A DNA stretch of 21,909 nt from an uncultured Oscillospiraceae bacterium (GTDB lineage: Bacteria > Bacillota > Clostridia > Oscillospirales > Oscillospiraceae), in assembly GCA_934675115.1 (NCBI GenBank), contig CAKUPH010000033.1:1-21909 (forward strand), given 5' to 3'. A program made the translations under genes and the position numbers. The notes under the pieces are model-generated. The model ran no database searches and was not told the origin of the DNA. It saw only the letters and a program-made list of their open reading frames with translations. This document shows, one piece after another, positions 15,149-21,264 of this stretch; the first letter of the stretch is position 1, and the number at the start of each line of letters is the position of its first letter.

Positions 15149-15191
15149 AAATCATAACAGCCTCCGGCTTAACCGGAGGCTGTTATGATTT
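15149..15191. terminator. Perfect 19-bp inverted repeat, bidirectional terminator
   Basis: AAATCATAACAGCCTCCGG pairs perfectly with its complement across a 5-nt loop. The GC core is flanked by AT-rich arms. It sits between convergent gntR and hydrolase genes, so it probably terminates in both directions. Confidence 0.7.
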
Positions 15192-15200
15192 ATGGGAGGG

Positions 15201-16067
15201 TTACAGGTCGCGGTCGTCTGCGGCGTCCTCCCGCTGGGGCGCGAAAAACCGCGCCTGCGCGTGGGCGAAGCGGTCGTTGAACCGCTCCGCCGCCTGAATG
15301 CTCATCGCGTCGTCTGGACGCATCATGTCAAAGGCGTGCACGTCCGTGCGGTAAACGTCCAGCTCCGCCGGGACGCCCGCGGCCCGGAGCTGCTCGAAAT
15401 AGCGGACGGTCTCGGCGTAAAACGGCTCGCCGTCGCCCACGAAGCTGTACGCCGGGGGCAGTCCGGCAAAATCCGTCAGTCGTGCCGGGGCGGCATAGGG
15501 GGACAGCTTCGCCCGGTCCGTTCCCCGCAGATACATCCGCCACGCGAAGTGGTTCCGTCGGGTGTTCCAGACCTTTCCGTGGTTGTCCCGGGAACTCTCG
15601 GTGTCCCGGTCGTCCAGCATGGGGTAGAGGGGCATCTGGAAGGCCACGTTCACCGTCCCCTCGTCCCGCGCCCGGATGCAGACGGCGGCGCACAGCCCGC
15701 CCCCGGCGCTCTCGCCGCCCACCATGAGCTGGTCGCTCCGGACGCCGAGAGACCCGGCGTTTTCCTTGAGGTAAAGGAGCGCCGCGTAGCAGTCGTCCAT
15801 GGCGGCGGGGTAGGGGGCCAGCTCCGCCAGACGGTACCCCGGAGACAGCACCACCGCGCCGAAGCGCTTCACCAGCTCCACCGCCCGGGACATGTGGACC
15901 ATTTCCTTCATGCCCGCGATGTACCCGCCGCCGTGGATCCATAAAATGCCTGCGGCATTCACAGGTGCGTTTTTCGGCGAGAGCGCCAGCGCCGGAATGC
16001 CGCCGTGGGGCGTCGGGACGCGGAGCTTCCGGACGCGGACGCCGGGGTCAGGTCTCATGGAGCGCAT
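15201..16067 (-). CDS. Alpha/beta hydrolase, HSL-like esterase family
   Basis: A 288-residue esterase or lipase-like hydrolase of the hormone-sensitive-lipase group. It has the oxyanion-hole motif HGGGY at 45-49, the nucleophile elbow GGESAGGG with Ser120, and the likely acid and base in VGDGEPFYAE and DVHAFDMM. Its physiological ester is unknown. The ATG at 16067 overlaps the stop of the small upstream gene as TGATG. Upstream in this same frame the DNA still encodes REWGPL-like residues that read naturally into MRSMRPDPG. This suggests the upstream small gene and this one were once a single reading frame, now split by a one-base loss (see findings). A transcript would also contain the GNAT gene 20 bp further upstream. 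Confidence 0.88.
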   Translation of the reverse strand: MRSMRPDPGVRVRKLRVPTPHGGIPALALSPKNAPVNAAGILWIHGGGYIAGMKEMVHMSRAVELVKRFGAVVLSPGYRLAELAPYPAAMDDCYAALLYLKENAGSLGVRSDQLMVGGESAGGGLCAAVCIRARDEGTVNVAFQMPLYPMLDDRDTESSRDNHGKVWNTRRNHFAWRMYLRGTDRAKLSPYAAPARLTDFAGLPPAYSFVGDGEPFYAETVRYFEQLRAAGVPAELDVYRTDVHAFDMMRPDDAMSIQAAERFNDRFAHAQARFFAPQREDAADDRDL

Positions 16068-16252
16068 CAGCGGCCCCCATTCCCGGCGGCCGGTTCTTCG
16101 GGGAGCCGGGAAAATTCCTCGTTATGCACCAGCCCGCCATCCGCCCAGAACCAGACAAGGCTGGCGGTGCTGCCGTCGGCAAAGGGAAATTCCGCGATCA
16201 GCGATAGCCCAAGGGTCAGCGCCGCGCCCAGAATGAGAATTTTCTTTTTCAT
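16067..16252 (-). CDS. Small N-terminally anchored protein, probable split N-terminus of the hydrolase
   Basis: A 61-residue product: MKKK, then a hydrophobic segment (about 5-20), then a soluble stretch ending SRLPEEPAAGNGGR. A good ribosome site AAAGGAGC lies 6 bases before the ATG, so it is probably translated. It has no family signature of its own. Its end overlaps the hydrolase start by one base. It most likely represents the membrane anchor and linker of the hydrolase; translational coupling of two genuine small genes is the alternative. Confidence 0.6.
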   Translation of the reverse strand: MKKKILILGAALTLGLSLIAEFPFADGSTASLVWFWADGGLVHNEEFSRLPEEPAAGNGGR

Positions 16253-16272
16253 GGTATGCTCCTTTGTTATGT

Positions 16273-16791
16273 TCAGGACTGCGTCAGATCGAGATTCATC
16301 AGGTCGAAATCAATGTTCTCCCCGTTGATCTTGAAAAACGCCGGGAAGGTACACAGCTTCCGGAAGCCGTACTTCTCGTACAGCCGGATGGCGCGGGCGT
16401 TGTCGGCCCGGACCTCAAGGTTCAGCTGCTCGAAGTTGTTTTCCCGCGCGAAGGCGAGGATGACCTCCATCAGGGCGGAGGCTGCGCCGCAGCCCCACCA
16501 CGCCTTTTTCATGCTGATGCCGAACACCCCGCGGTGGGCCATGCGATTGGGTCTGCGGTTCAGGCTGGCCGTGCCGATGATCTCGCCGTTGACCTTGGCC
16601 AGATACTGCGCGTTGTCCGAAGAGCCGCTCTGGGCGCGGAGGTAGGCTTCCTCCTCCTCCCGGCTCAGGGGCACGCCCTCCGGGCCGAAGCTGAGGTTGT
16701 CCGTCTCTCCGCCGATGACCTTCAGGTATTCCAGCTGCGCGGCGGCATCCTCGGGCCGCGCGCGCTCAATGACAAACGGGGGTTTTTCCAT
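16273..16791 (-). CDS. GNAT family N-acetyltransferase
   Basis: A 172-residue acyltransferase of the GNAT fold, using acetyl-CoA to acetylate an amine. The N-terminal VIERARPEDAAAQLEYLKVIGGE is followed by AKVNGEIIGTASLNRRP (beta4 region), the CoA loop in KKAWWGCGAASALMEVILAFA and the closing LEVRADNARAIRLYEKYGFRK, typical of RimJ/PhnO-like members. AAGGAGG precedes the ATG at 16791. The pattern resembles acetyltransferases often annotated as acting on spermidine, proteins or antibiotics, but the substrate cannot be called. It heads the short operon with the small anchored protein and the hydrolase, and may be read through from the RNHCP gene. Confidence 0.9.
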   Translation of the reverse strand: MEKPPFVIERARPEDAAAQLEYLKVIGGETDNLSFGPEGVPLSREEEEAYLRAQSGSSDNAQYLAKVNGEIIGTASLNRRPNRMAHRGVFGISMKKAWWGCGAASALMEVILAFARENNFEQLNLEVRADNARAIRLYEKYGFRKLCTFPAFFKINGENIDFDLMNLDLTQS

Positions 16792-16839
16792 ATCCTTTTT
16801 CCTCCTTGTTGATGTTCTTGGGTGCTTTTGCGGAGGTGA

Positions 16840-16868
16840 CCGCCCGGCGGCGTTGAGCCGCCGGGCGG
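16840..16868. other. 12-bp GC hairpin between the RNHCP and GNAT genes
   Basis: CCGCCCGGCGGC pairs perfectly with GCCGCCGGGCGG across a GTTGA loop. No T-run follows on the minus strand. It is more likely an mRNA-stabilising or processing hairpin in the intercistronic region than a full terminator. Confidence 0.55.
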
Positions 16869-16874
16869 CCTTGG

Positions 16875-17300
16875 TCATTTCAGAGTTCCGTCGCCGCCCA
16901 TGAGGGCTGTCATTTCCTCGATGCGCTCCAGCGGGAACGGAGGCTCACACAGCGGCTTCATGGCAATGCTCATGAGCTTCATGGGGTTGTCGTCCGCCGC
17001 CACACGGTTGGAGCTGAGGGCCCCGCAGCGCTTGCAGCGGTGGATGACGGCCCACTCGCCGCCCCGGCGCACCCAGACGGCGATGGGCTCCATGATGCCG
17101 CCGCAGTCCGATGCCCGGTCGCCGGGCTCGATATCCACATGCAGGCTGGAAAGGCAGTTGGGACAGTGGTTGCGGTGGCCGCTGCCCGCGTTTTCCGGGG
17201 TGCACAGCCGGCCGCAGACCTTGCAGGTGAAGCTGTCATGGCAGGCGTGCGTCTTATAGTAACCCTTTTCAAAGGCTTTGCGTTTGTTTTCGCGGTTCAT
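16875..17300 (-). CDS. RNHCP domain zinc-binding protein
   Basis: A 141-residue protein carrying the RNHCP signature HRNHCPNCLSSLHVD (42-56), which names the family. The likely zinc ligands are C26xxC29 (CKVC), C46xxC49 (CPNC) and C89xxC92 (CKRC), giving a compact zinc-ribbon-like domain. The family is small and its molecular function is not established. The RNA/DNA-binding look is only a guess from the ribbon. AGGAGGA lies 7 bases before the ATG. The 5' leader folds into a long hairpin that contains a sequence complementary to this ribosome site, suggesting regulation of translation. Confidence 0.88.
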   Translation of the reverse strand: MNRENKRKAFEKGYYKTHACHDSFTCKVCGRLCTPENAGSGHRNHCPNCLSSLHVDIEPGDRASDCGGIMEPIAVWVRRGGEWAVIHRCKRCGALSSNRVAADDNPMKLMSIAMKPLCEPPFPLERIEEMTALMGGDGTLK

Positions 17301-17307
17301 GTTAAGT

Positions 17308-17390
17308 CCTCCTGAAGATGTGTGGTCTGTTCTTCGGGAGGAGCGGCGTGTGATAAATTTGCCGGACCTCCCGGTTAGACCACACGCTCC
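17308..17390 (-). promoter_or_regulatory. Structured leader of the RNHCP gene, candidate cis-regulatory RNA
   Basis: On the minus strand the leader forms an outer 9-bp stem (GTGTGGTCT/AGACCACAC, 17377-17385 with 17320-17328), a middle 7-bp stem (CGGGAGG/CCTCCCG, 17367-17373 with 17335-17341) and an inner CGGC/GCCG stem with a 13-nt loop. The 3' arm of the middle stem includes TCCTCC, complementary to the ribosome site GGAGGA at about 17307-17312. When the stem forms, the site is free; when it opens, the site can be covered. A competing pairing of the 5' end GGAGCGTGTG with CACACGCCGCTCC is also possible. It matches no riboswitch class I recognise. Confidence 0.5.
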
Positions 17391-17453
17391 AGTGATAAAG
17401 TGATAAGCTTCAAACAGTTCTCCTTAAAATTAATGAAATTTTGAATGATTTTG

Positions 17454-18089
17454 TCAGGCTTCGGGGGTTTTACTGTGGACCATGCGGAAGAAGAGCCGGA
17501 CATGGCGGCTGAGCCGTTCCAGACATTCGCCCTCCCGCTCCGGCTGGCGGTCGCACACCCCGATGAGGGTCAGCACCGGGGCCACGTACATCATGGCCAG
17601 CGCGTCGGGGTTCTCCGCCCTGATCTCTCCGGCGGCGATGAGGGCCCGGAAAATTCCGGCGTGGTAGCTCAGAATGCGCTCCACGTAGCGCCGGGAGTAC
17701 AGCGCCGCCAGCTCCGGCGAGCGGAACTGCTCGATGGTCATCATGCGGCGGAAACGGCTGATGCGCTCGTTGTGTAGGGAGTACTCGAAGATCTGCCGCA
17801 CCTTGCCGAACAGGGCGTCCTCGGTGATCTCCGTGAAAACGGGAATGTCCTGAGTCACGTTCTGCACGTGGATGTCGATCTTGCCGGTGTCCGCCTCGTA
17901 CTGCGCCGCCGTGGACTCCACGATGGCGTCGAAAATGGCCTGCTTGCTGGGAAAGTGGTTGTAGAGGGACGGCGCCTTGATGCCCACCGCCCGGGCGATT
18001 TCCCCCACGCTGACGGAGTCGTAGCCCTGCGTCGAGAACAGCTCCAGCGCTTTGTCCAGAATCTTCTGCTTTGTGTCTTCCTGTTTCAT
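17454..18089 (-). CDS. TetR/AcrR-family transcriptional repressor
   Basis: A 211-residue repressor. The N-terminal helix-turn-helix (about 8-55) reads KQKILDKALELFSTQGYDSVSVGEIARAVGIKAPSLYNHFPSKQAIFDAIV, which is classic TetR. The rest is the helical ligand and dimer domain, of unknown inducer. The start is at 18089, with AAGGCGG about 8 bases upstream. A perfect 20-bp palindrome lies 20-39 bases upstream of the ATG, right after a good promoter, so the gene is surely autoregulated. The other target is uncertain: the divergent DUF3592 gene begins 218 bp away, and RNHCP lies downstream on the same strand. Confidence 0.93.
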   Translation of the reverse strand: MKQEDTKQKILDKALELFSTQGYDSVSVGEIARAVGIKAPSLYNHFPSKQAIFDAIVESTAAQYEADTGKIDIHVQNVTQDIPVFTEITEDALFGKVRQIFEYSLHNERISRFRRMMTIEQFRSPELAALYSRRYVERILSYHAGIFRALIAAGEIRAENPDALAMMYVAPVLTLIGVCDRQPEREGECLERLSRHVRLFFRMVHSKTPEA

Positions 18090-18108
18090 CCGCGCACCGC
18101 CTTGTCGA

Positions 18109-18128
18109 GCTAACTAATATTAGTTAGC
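18109..18128. promoter_or_regulatory. TetR operator, perfect 20-bp palindrome
   Basis: GCTAACTAATATTAGTTAGC is a perfect palindrome located just downstream of the tetR -10 box, at the transcription start. It is the presumed binding site of the TetR protein encoded beside it. Confidence 0.9.
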
Positions 18129-18131
18129 GAT

Positions 18132-18160
18132 ATGATAGCGCAGACAGAAGCGTTTGTCAA
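18132..18160 (-). promoter_or_regulatory. Promoter of the tetR gene
   Basis: On the minus strand TTGACA (18155-18160), a 17-bp spacer and TATCAT (18132-18137). The operator follows directly. Confidence 0.85.
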
Positions 18161-18234
18161 GCGGGAACTGAACGGCCCGACCCGCTCCGGGCAGCCGTGG
18201 ATGGAGATCATCTGGAAAAACTTGAAGAAACCAG

Positions 18235-18263
18235 TTGATTCCGCCGCGGTTTTCCACTACACT
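18235..18263 (+). promoter_or_regulatory. Promoter of the DUF3592 gene
   Basis: TTGATT (18235-18240), a 17-bp spacer and TACACT (18258-18263), about 45 bases before the start codon. Confidence 0.65.
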
Positions 18264-18307
18264 GTTCTCATCAAGGGTATCATAATGCATGGCAGGGAGG
18301 AGCGCAT

Positions 18308-18772
18308 ATGGAATACATCATTTGGGGGACCGTATTTACGATTGCGGCGGCGGTGCTGGTGTGGCTCGGCGTCCGCCGGCGGCAGAGCGTAAAAAAGGGC
18401 TACGAGCGCGACGTGAAGAAGTACACGGCCAGCACCATGATGAAGGTGGTGTGGATCGACGAGTCGGAGGTGGAACGGTGGGAAGATCGGGAGGACGGCT
18501 CCAGCGTGCTGACCCGAGAAACGTTCTATCTGCCGACCTATGAGTACACGGTGGACGGCAGGACCTACCGCTACTTCAGCCGCCAGTCCCTTTCCAGTAA
18601 GAAGGAACTGGGCCGCCAGGTTCCGGGCTATTACGACCCGTCGAACCCGGAGGACATCACGGAAAACCGGATCAGGAAGCCGATCTTCGGCGGGTTCGGA
18701 TTTTTCCTCTTGGCCGCGTTCATGCTGTTTTTCGCCGTCAATACCTTTGCGGGCAACGTCTCCATTTCCTGA
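18308..18772 (+). CDS. DUF3592-like two-helix membrane protein
   Basis: A 154-residue protein with a membrane helix at each end (about 4-22 and 128-147) and a central extracytoplasmic or cytoplasmic beta-rich domain. The middle contains YEYTVDGRTYRYFSRQSLSSKKELGRQVPGYYDPSNPED, the Y-x-Y-x-V-x-G ... Y-D-P-x-N-P layout of DUF3592 proteins. GGGAGGAG precedes the ATG. Function is unknown; relatives appear in many bacteria next to unrelated genes. It has its own promoter and a strong terminator, so it is monocistronic. Confidence 0.82.
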   Translation: MEYIIWGTVFTIAAAVLVWLGVRRRQSVKKGYERDVKKYTASTMMKVVWIDESEVERWEDREDGSSVLTRETFYLPTYEYTVDGRTYRYFSRQSLSSKKELGRQVPGYYDPSNPEDITENRIRKPIFGGFGFFLLAAFMLFFAVNTFAGNVSIS

Positions 18773-18787
18773 AATCCGGCACGCGGA

Positions 18788-18820
18788 GCCGCCGCGGATG
18801 TCCGCGGCGGCTTTCAGTTT
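18788..18820 (+). terminator. Terminator of the DUF3592 gene
   Basis: A 10-bp perfect stem GCCGCCGCGG/CCGCGGCGGC with an ATGT loop, followed by TTTCAGTTT, 15 bases after the stop codon. Confidence 0.85.
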
Positions 18821-18841
18821 GCCCGAAGGCGCGGATTTCTG

Positions 18842-18870
18842 TTGTCCTGCCGCCGGGACTATGGTAGTAT
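18842..18870 (+). promoter_or_regulatory. Possible promoter of the macro-domain cluster
   Basis: TTGTCC (18842-18847), a 17-bp spacer and TAGTAT (18865-18870), each matching four of six consensus bases, about 30 bases before the start codon. Confidence 0.5.
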
Positions 18871-18900
18871 TGAGGCAGAAAATGTTCAGGTGGTGATAAC

Positions 18901-19911
18901 ATGCCCCTTGAGATCGTGCGCAATGACATCACAAAAATGGCGGTGGACGCCATCGTCAACGCGGCCAACGAGTCCCTGCTGGGCGGGGGCGGCGTGGACG
19001 GCAGCATCCACCGGGCTGCGGGGCCGGAGCTGCTGGCCGAGTGCCGGACGCTGGGCGGCTGTAAGACCGGCGACGCCAGGATCACAAAGGCCTACCGCCT
19101 GCCCTGCAAATACGTGCTCCACACCGTCGGCCCGGTGTGGAGCGGCGGTAAGTGCGGCGAGCGGGAGCAGCTTATTTCCTGCTACCGGACGAGCCTCGCG
19201 TTGGCAAAGGAACACGGCTGCGAGACCGTGGCCTTCCCGCTGATCTCCTCCGGCGCCTTCGGCTACCCCAAGGATCAGGCGCTCCGCGTCGCGGTGGATA
19301 CCATTAGCGGATTCCTGATGGAAAACGACATGACGGTCTACCTCGTCATCTTCGACCGGAAGGCTTACCAGATCAGCGGCAAGCTGTTCGCCGACATCGC
19401 CGAGTACATCGACGACCACTATGTGGACGCCCACACCGATGCCCGGCGGGAGCGCCTGCGCCGGATGGGGTCCACGGCGAAGCCGTTCAGCGCCGCCCGG
19501 AAAGCCAGTATGCCGGAGTGCATGGCGGCCCCCATGGCCGCTAACGGGCTGGACGATCTGCTGGCCCATCTGGACGCCGGATTTTCGGAGACGCTGCTGA
19601 AGCTCATCGACCGCAGCGGCAAAAAGGACTCAGAGGTCTACAAGAAGGCCAACGTGGACCGGAAGCTCTTCTCCAAGATCCGGAACAACCCGGCCTACAA
19701 GCCCTCCAAGTCCACGGCCATCGCCTTCGCCATCGCGCTGGAACTGGATCTGGACGAGACCCGGGATCTCATTGCCCGGGCGGGCTATGCCCTCAGCCCC
19801 AGCAGCAAATTCGACGTCATCATCGAGTATTTCATCCGGCAGAAAAAGTACGATATCTTTGAGATCAACGAGGCCCTGTTCGCCTTTGATCAGAGTCTGC
19901 TGGGGGTGTGA
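18901..19911 (+). CDS. Macro-domain ADP-ribose hydrolase with HTH-like C-terminal region
   Basis: A 336-residue two-part protein. Residues 1-175 form a MacroD-type macro domain that binds ADP-ribose and may remove acetyl or mono-ADP-ribosyl groups: [34 protein letters not shown] includes the catalytic Asn/Asp loop, and [16 protein letters not shown] is the phosphate loop. After a linker, residues about 220-336 form a second region: [63 protein letters not shown]. The spacing of its short helices resembles a lambda-repressor-like HTH. It may target the enzyme to DNA or act as a sensor. AGGTGG lies 7 bases before the ATG. It heads a cluster with VWA and ADP-ribosylglycohydrolase genes. Confidence 0.9.
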   Translation: MPLEIVRNDITKMAVDAIVNAANESLLGGGGVDGSIHRAAGPELLAECRTLGGCKTGDARITKAYRLPCKYVLHTVGPVWSGGKCGEREQLISCYRTSLALAKEHGCETVAFPLISSGAFGYPKDQALRVAVDTISGFLMENDMTVYLVIFDRKAYQISGKLFADIAEYIDDHYVDAHTDARRERLRRMGSTAKPFSAARKASMPECMAAPMAANGLDDLLAHLDAGFSETLLKLIDRSGKKDSEVYKKANVDRKLFSKIRNNPAYKPSKSTAIAFAIALELDLDETRDLIARAGYALSPSSKFDVIIEYFIRQKKYDIFEINEALFAFDQSLLGV

Positions 19912-19912
19912 G

Positions 19913-20500
19913 ATGAAAGAAAACCTAAAAGAGCTAGTAACTCCGTGTGGTATAGTGACTATTGTCGATAAAAACAATAATTGCATTCCCTTTACAGTGC
20001 GAAAAAACCAATTTGACCATCCATACGAGTTTAAGGATGCACAGGGGAAAATGGTAAAACTGAGTACCGATACAAACTATGAACTAGTGATAAAGACGTC
20101 TGATTTGGCAAAAGGCATTGAGCATCGGATTATGTTGAAAGGTGCACGGCTTGAATATGGAGATGCCGATGAGTATGTAGAGTGTGTATCTGGCTGGTTG
20201 AATGAATATTGCATCGCCATCGGGACATGGTTGCCAAATGACGATGAAAAATTGCGGCAAGCAGAGGACTACTCTGAAAAAATGGGGTTTTTAAACCGTA
20301 ACCTTATTGTTGAACCTTCCCAATATGACACAAGTAAGTTTAAGAAATATGATGTTGAAATGTCCGATGATTGTTCGGGCTACTCCTTTTATTTAATTGA
20401 TGATACGATTTCTGAAATTTCCTTTTCTATTGCATGGATAAAAAGCAATGGCGTTGATGACTTAGAATATGAAAGTGCTGTTCAATATTGGACAATATAG
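19913..20500 (+). CDS. Unrecognised AT-rich protein, possible acquired gene
   Basis: A 195-residue cytoplasmic protein that I do not recognise. It is rich in Asp, Glu, Lys and aromatic residues, has no membrane segment and no clear catalytic motif. The acidic C-terminal part (YDVEMSDDCSGYSFYLIDDTISEISFSIAWIKSNG) has the look of a beta-rich immunity-type protein, but that is only an impression. The ATG at 19913 lies one base after the macro-domain stop, with GGGGGTG as ribosome site, so the two are translationally coupled. Its base composition (24 G+C of 60 in 19981-20040) and codon use are unlike the neighbours (36 of 60 at 21001-21060), pointing to recent transfer. Confidence 0.8.
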   Translation: MKENLKELVTPCGIVTIVDKNNNCIPFTVRKNQFDHPYEFKDAQGKMVKLSTDTNYELVIKTSDLAKGIEHRIMLKGARLEYGDADEYVECVSGWLNEYCIAIGTWLPNDDEKLRQAEDYSEKMGFLNRNLIVEPSQYDTSKFKKYDVEMSDDCSGYSFYLIDDTISEISFSIAWIKSNGVDDLEYESAVQYWTI

Positions 20501-20563
20501 AAGAAAGCACTACTCTATGACGGAGCGGCTGAAAACCGAATAATTGTCGCTTCTCAGGCGACC

Positions 20564-20617
20564 AAACCCTCCTTCGGGTCCGCTAAAATCAAGGCGTAAT
20601 CAAACGAAGGAGGGTTT
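20564..20617 (+). promoter_or_regulatory. Hairpin sequestering the VWA gene ribosome site
   Basis: AAACCCTCCTTCG (20564-20576) pairs perfectly over 13 bp with CGAAGGAGGGTTT (20605-20617), with a 28-nt loop. The right arm contains the Shine-Dalgarno AAGGAGGG eight bases before the ATG at 20623. Formation would block translation. With the following TTTT it could also act as an attenuator or terminator for the upstream genes. Confidence 0.65.
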
Positions 20618-20622
20618 TCCCA

Positions 20623-21258
20623 ATGACAGAACTGGTTTTTATTCTTGACCGCAGCGGCTCCATGTCGGGGCTGGAAAAGGACACCATCGGCGGCTTCAAC
20701 TCCATGATCGAAAAGCAGAAGCGGGAAGCAGGGGAGGCGTTGGTCTCCACCGTGCTGTTCGACAACGAGAGCGTGGTCATCCACGACCGCCTGCCCCTCA
20801 GCAAGGTGCCGCCCATGACGGAGCGGGAGTACTTCACCCGGGGCTGCACGGCGCTGCTGGACGCCGTGGGCGGCGCCATCCACCACATCGGCAACGTTCA
20901 CAAGTACGCCCGCCGGGAGGACGTGCCGGAGAAGACGATGTTCATCATCACCACCGACGGCTATGAAAACGCCAGCCGCCGCTACGATTACGAGCGTGTG
21001 CGCCGCATGATCCAGCGGCAGAAGGAGAGATACGGCTGGGAGTTTTTGTTCCTCGGCGCAAACATCGACGCGGCCAAGGAGGCGGCGCGCTTCGGCATCG
21101 GCGCGGATCGCTCGGTGAACTACAAGTGCGACGAGGCTGGCACGGCGCTGAACTACGAGGTCATCAGCGAGGCCGTGTGCAGCGTCCGGGCGGCCCGGCC
21201 CCTCAGCGCCGACTGGAAGCGCCGCATTGACGAGGATGTAAATCGGAGAGGACGATAA
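20623..21258 (+). CDS. von Willebrand factor A domain protein
   Basis: A 211-residue cytoplasmic VWA protein. The metal-ion-dependent adhesion site is complete: D-x-S-x-S at 9-13 (LDRSGSMSG), the threonine in FTRGCTALLDAVGG and the aspartate in ITTDGYENAS. Such small VWA proteins (TerY-like) act as metal-dependent protein-interaction scaffolds in stress or phage-response clusters. The C-terminal part FLFLGANIDAAKEAARFGIG completes the Rossmann-like fold, and the tail is basic. No signal peptide is seen. The start is set by AAGGAGGG at 8-nt spacing, itself inside a hairpin. It is followed after 6 bases by the ADP-ribosylglycohydrolase gene, implying a shared function in ADP-ribose handling. 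Confidence 0.92.
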   Translation: MTELVFILDRSGSMSGLEKDTIGGFNSMIEKQKREAGEALVSTVLFDNESVVIHDRLPLSKVPPMTEREYFTRGCTALLDAVGGAIHHIGNVHKYARREDVPEKTMFIITTDGYENASRRYDYERVRRMIQRQKERYGWEFLFLGANIDAAKEAARFGIGADRSVNYKCDEAGTALNYEVISEAVCSVRAARPLSADWKRRIDEDVNRRGR

Positions 21259-21264
21259 ACAGGT

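Noticed and set aside
17320..17385. Terminator for the tetR transcript
   Set aside because: The structure has stable stems but no T-run on the minus strand and ends right before a ribosome site, so a leader role fits better.
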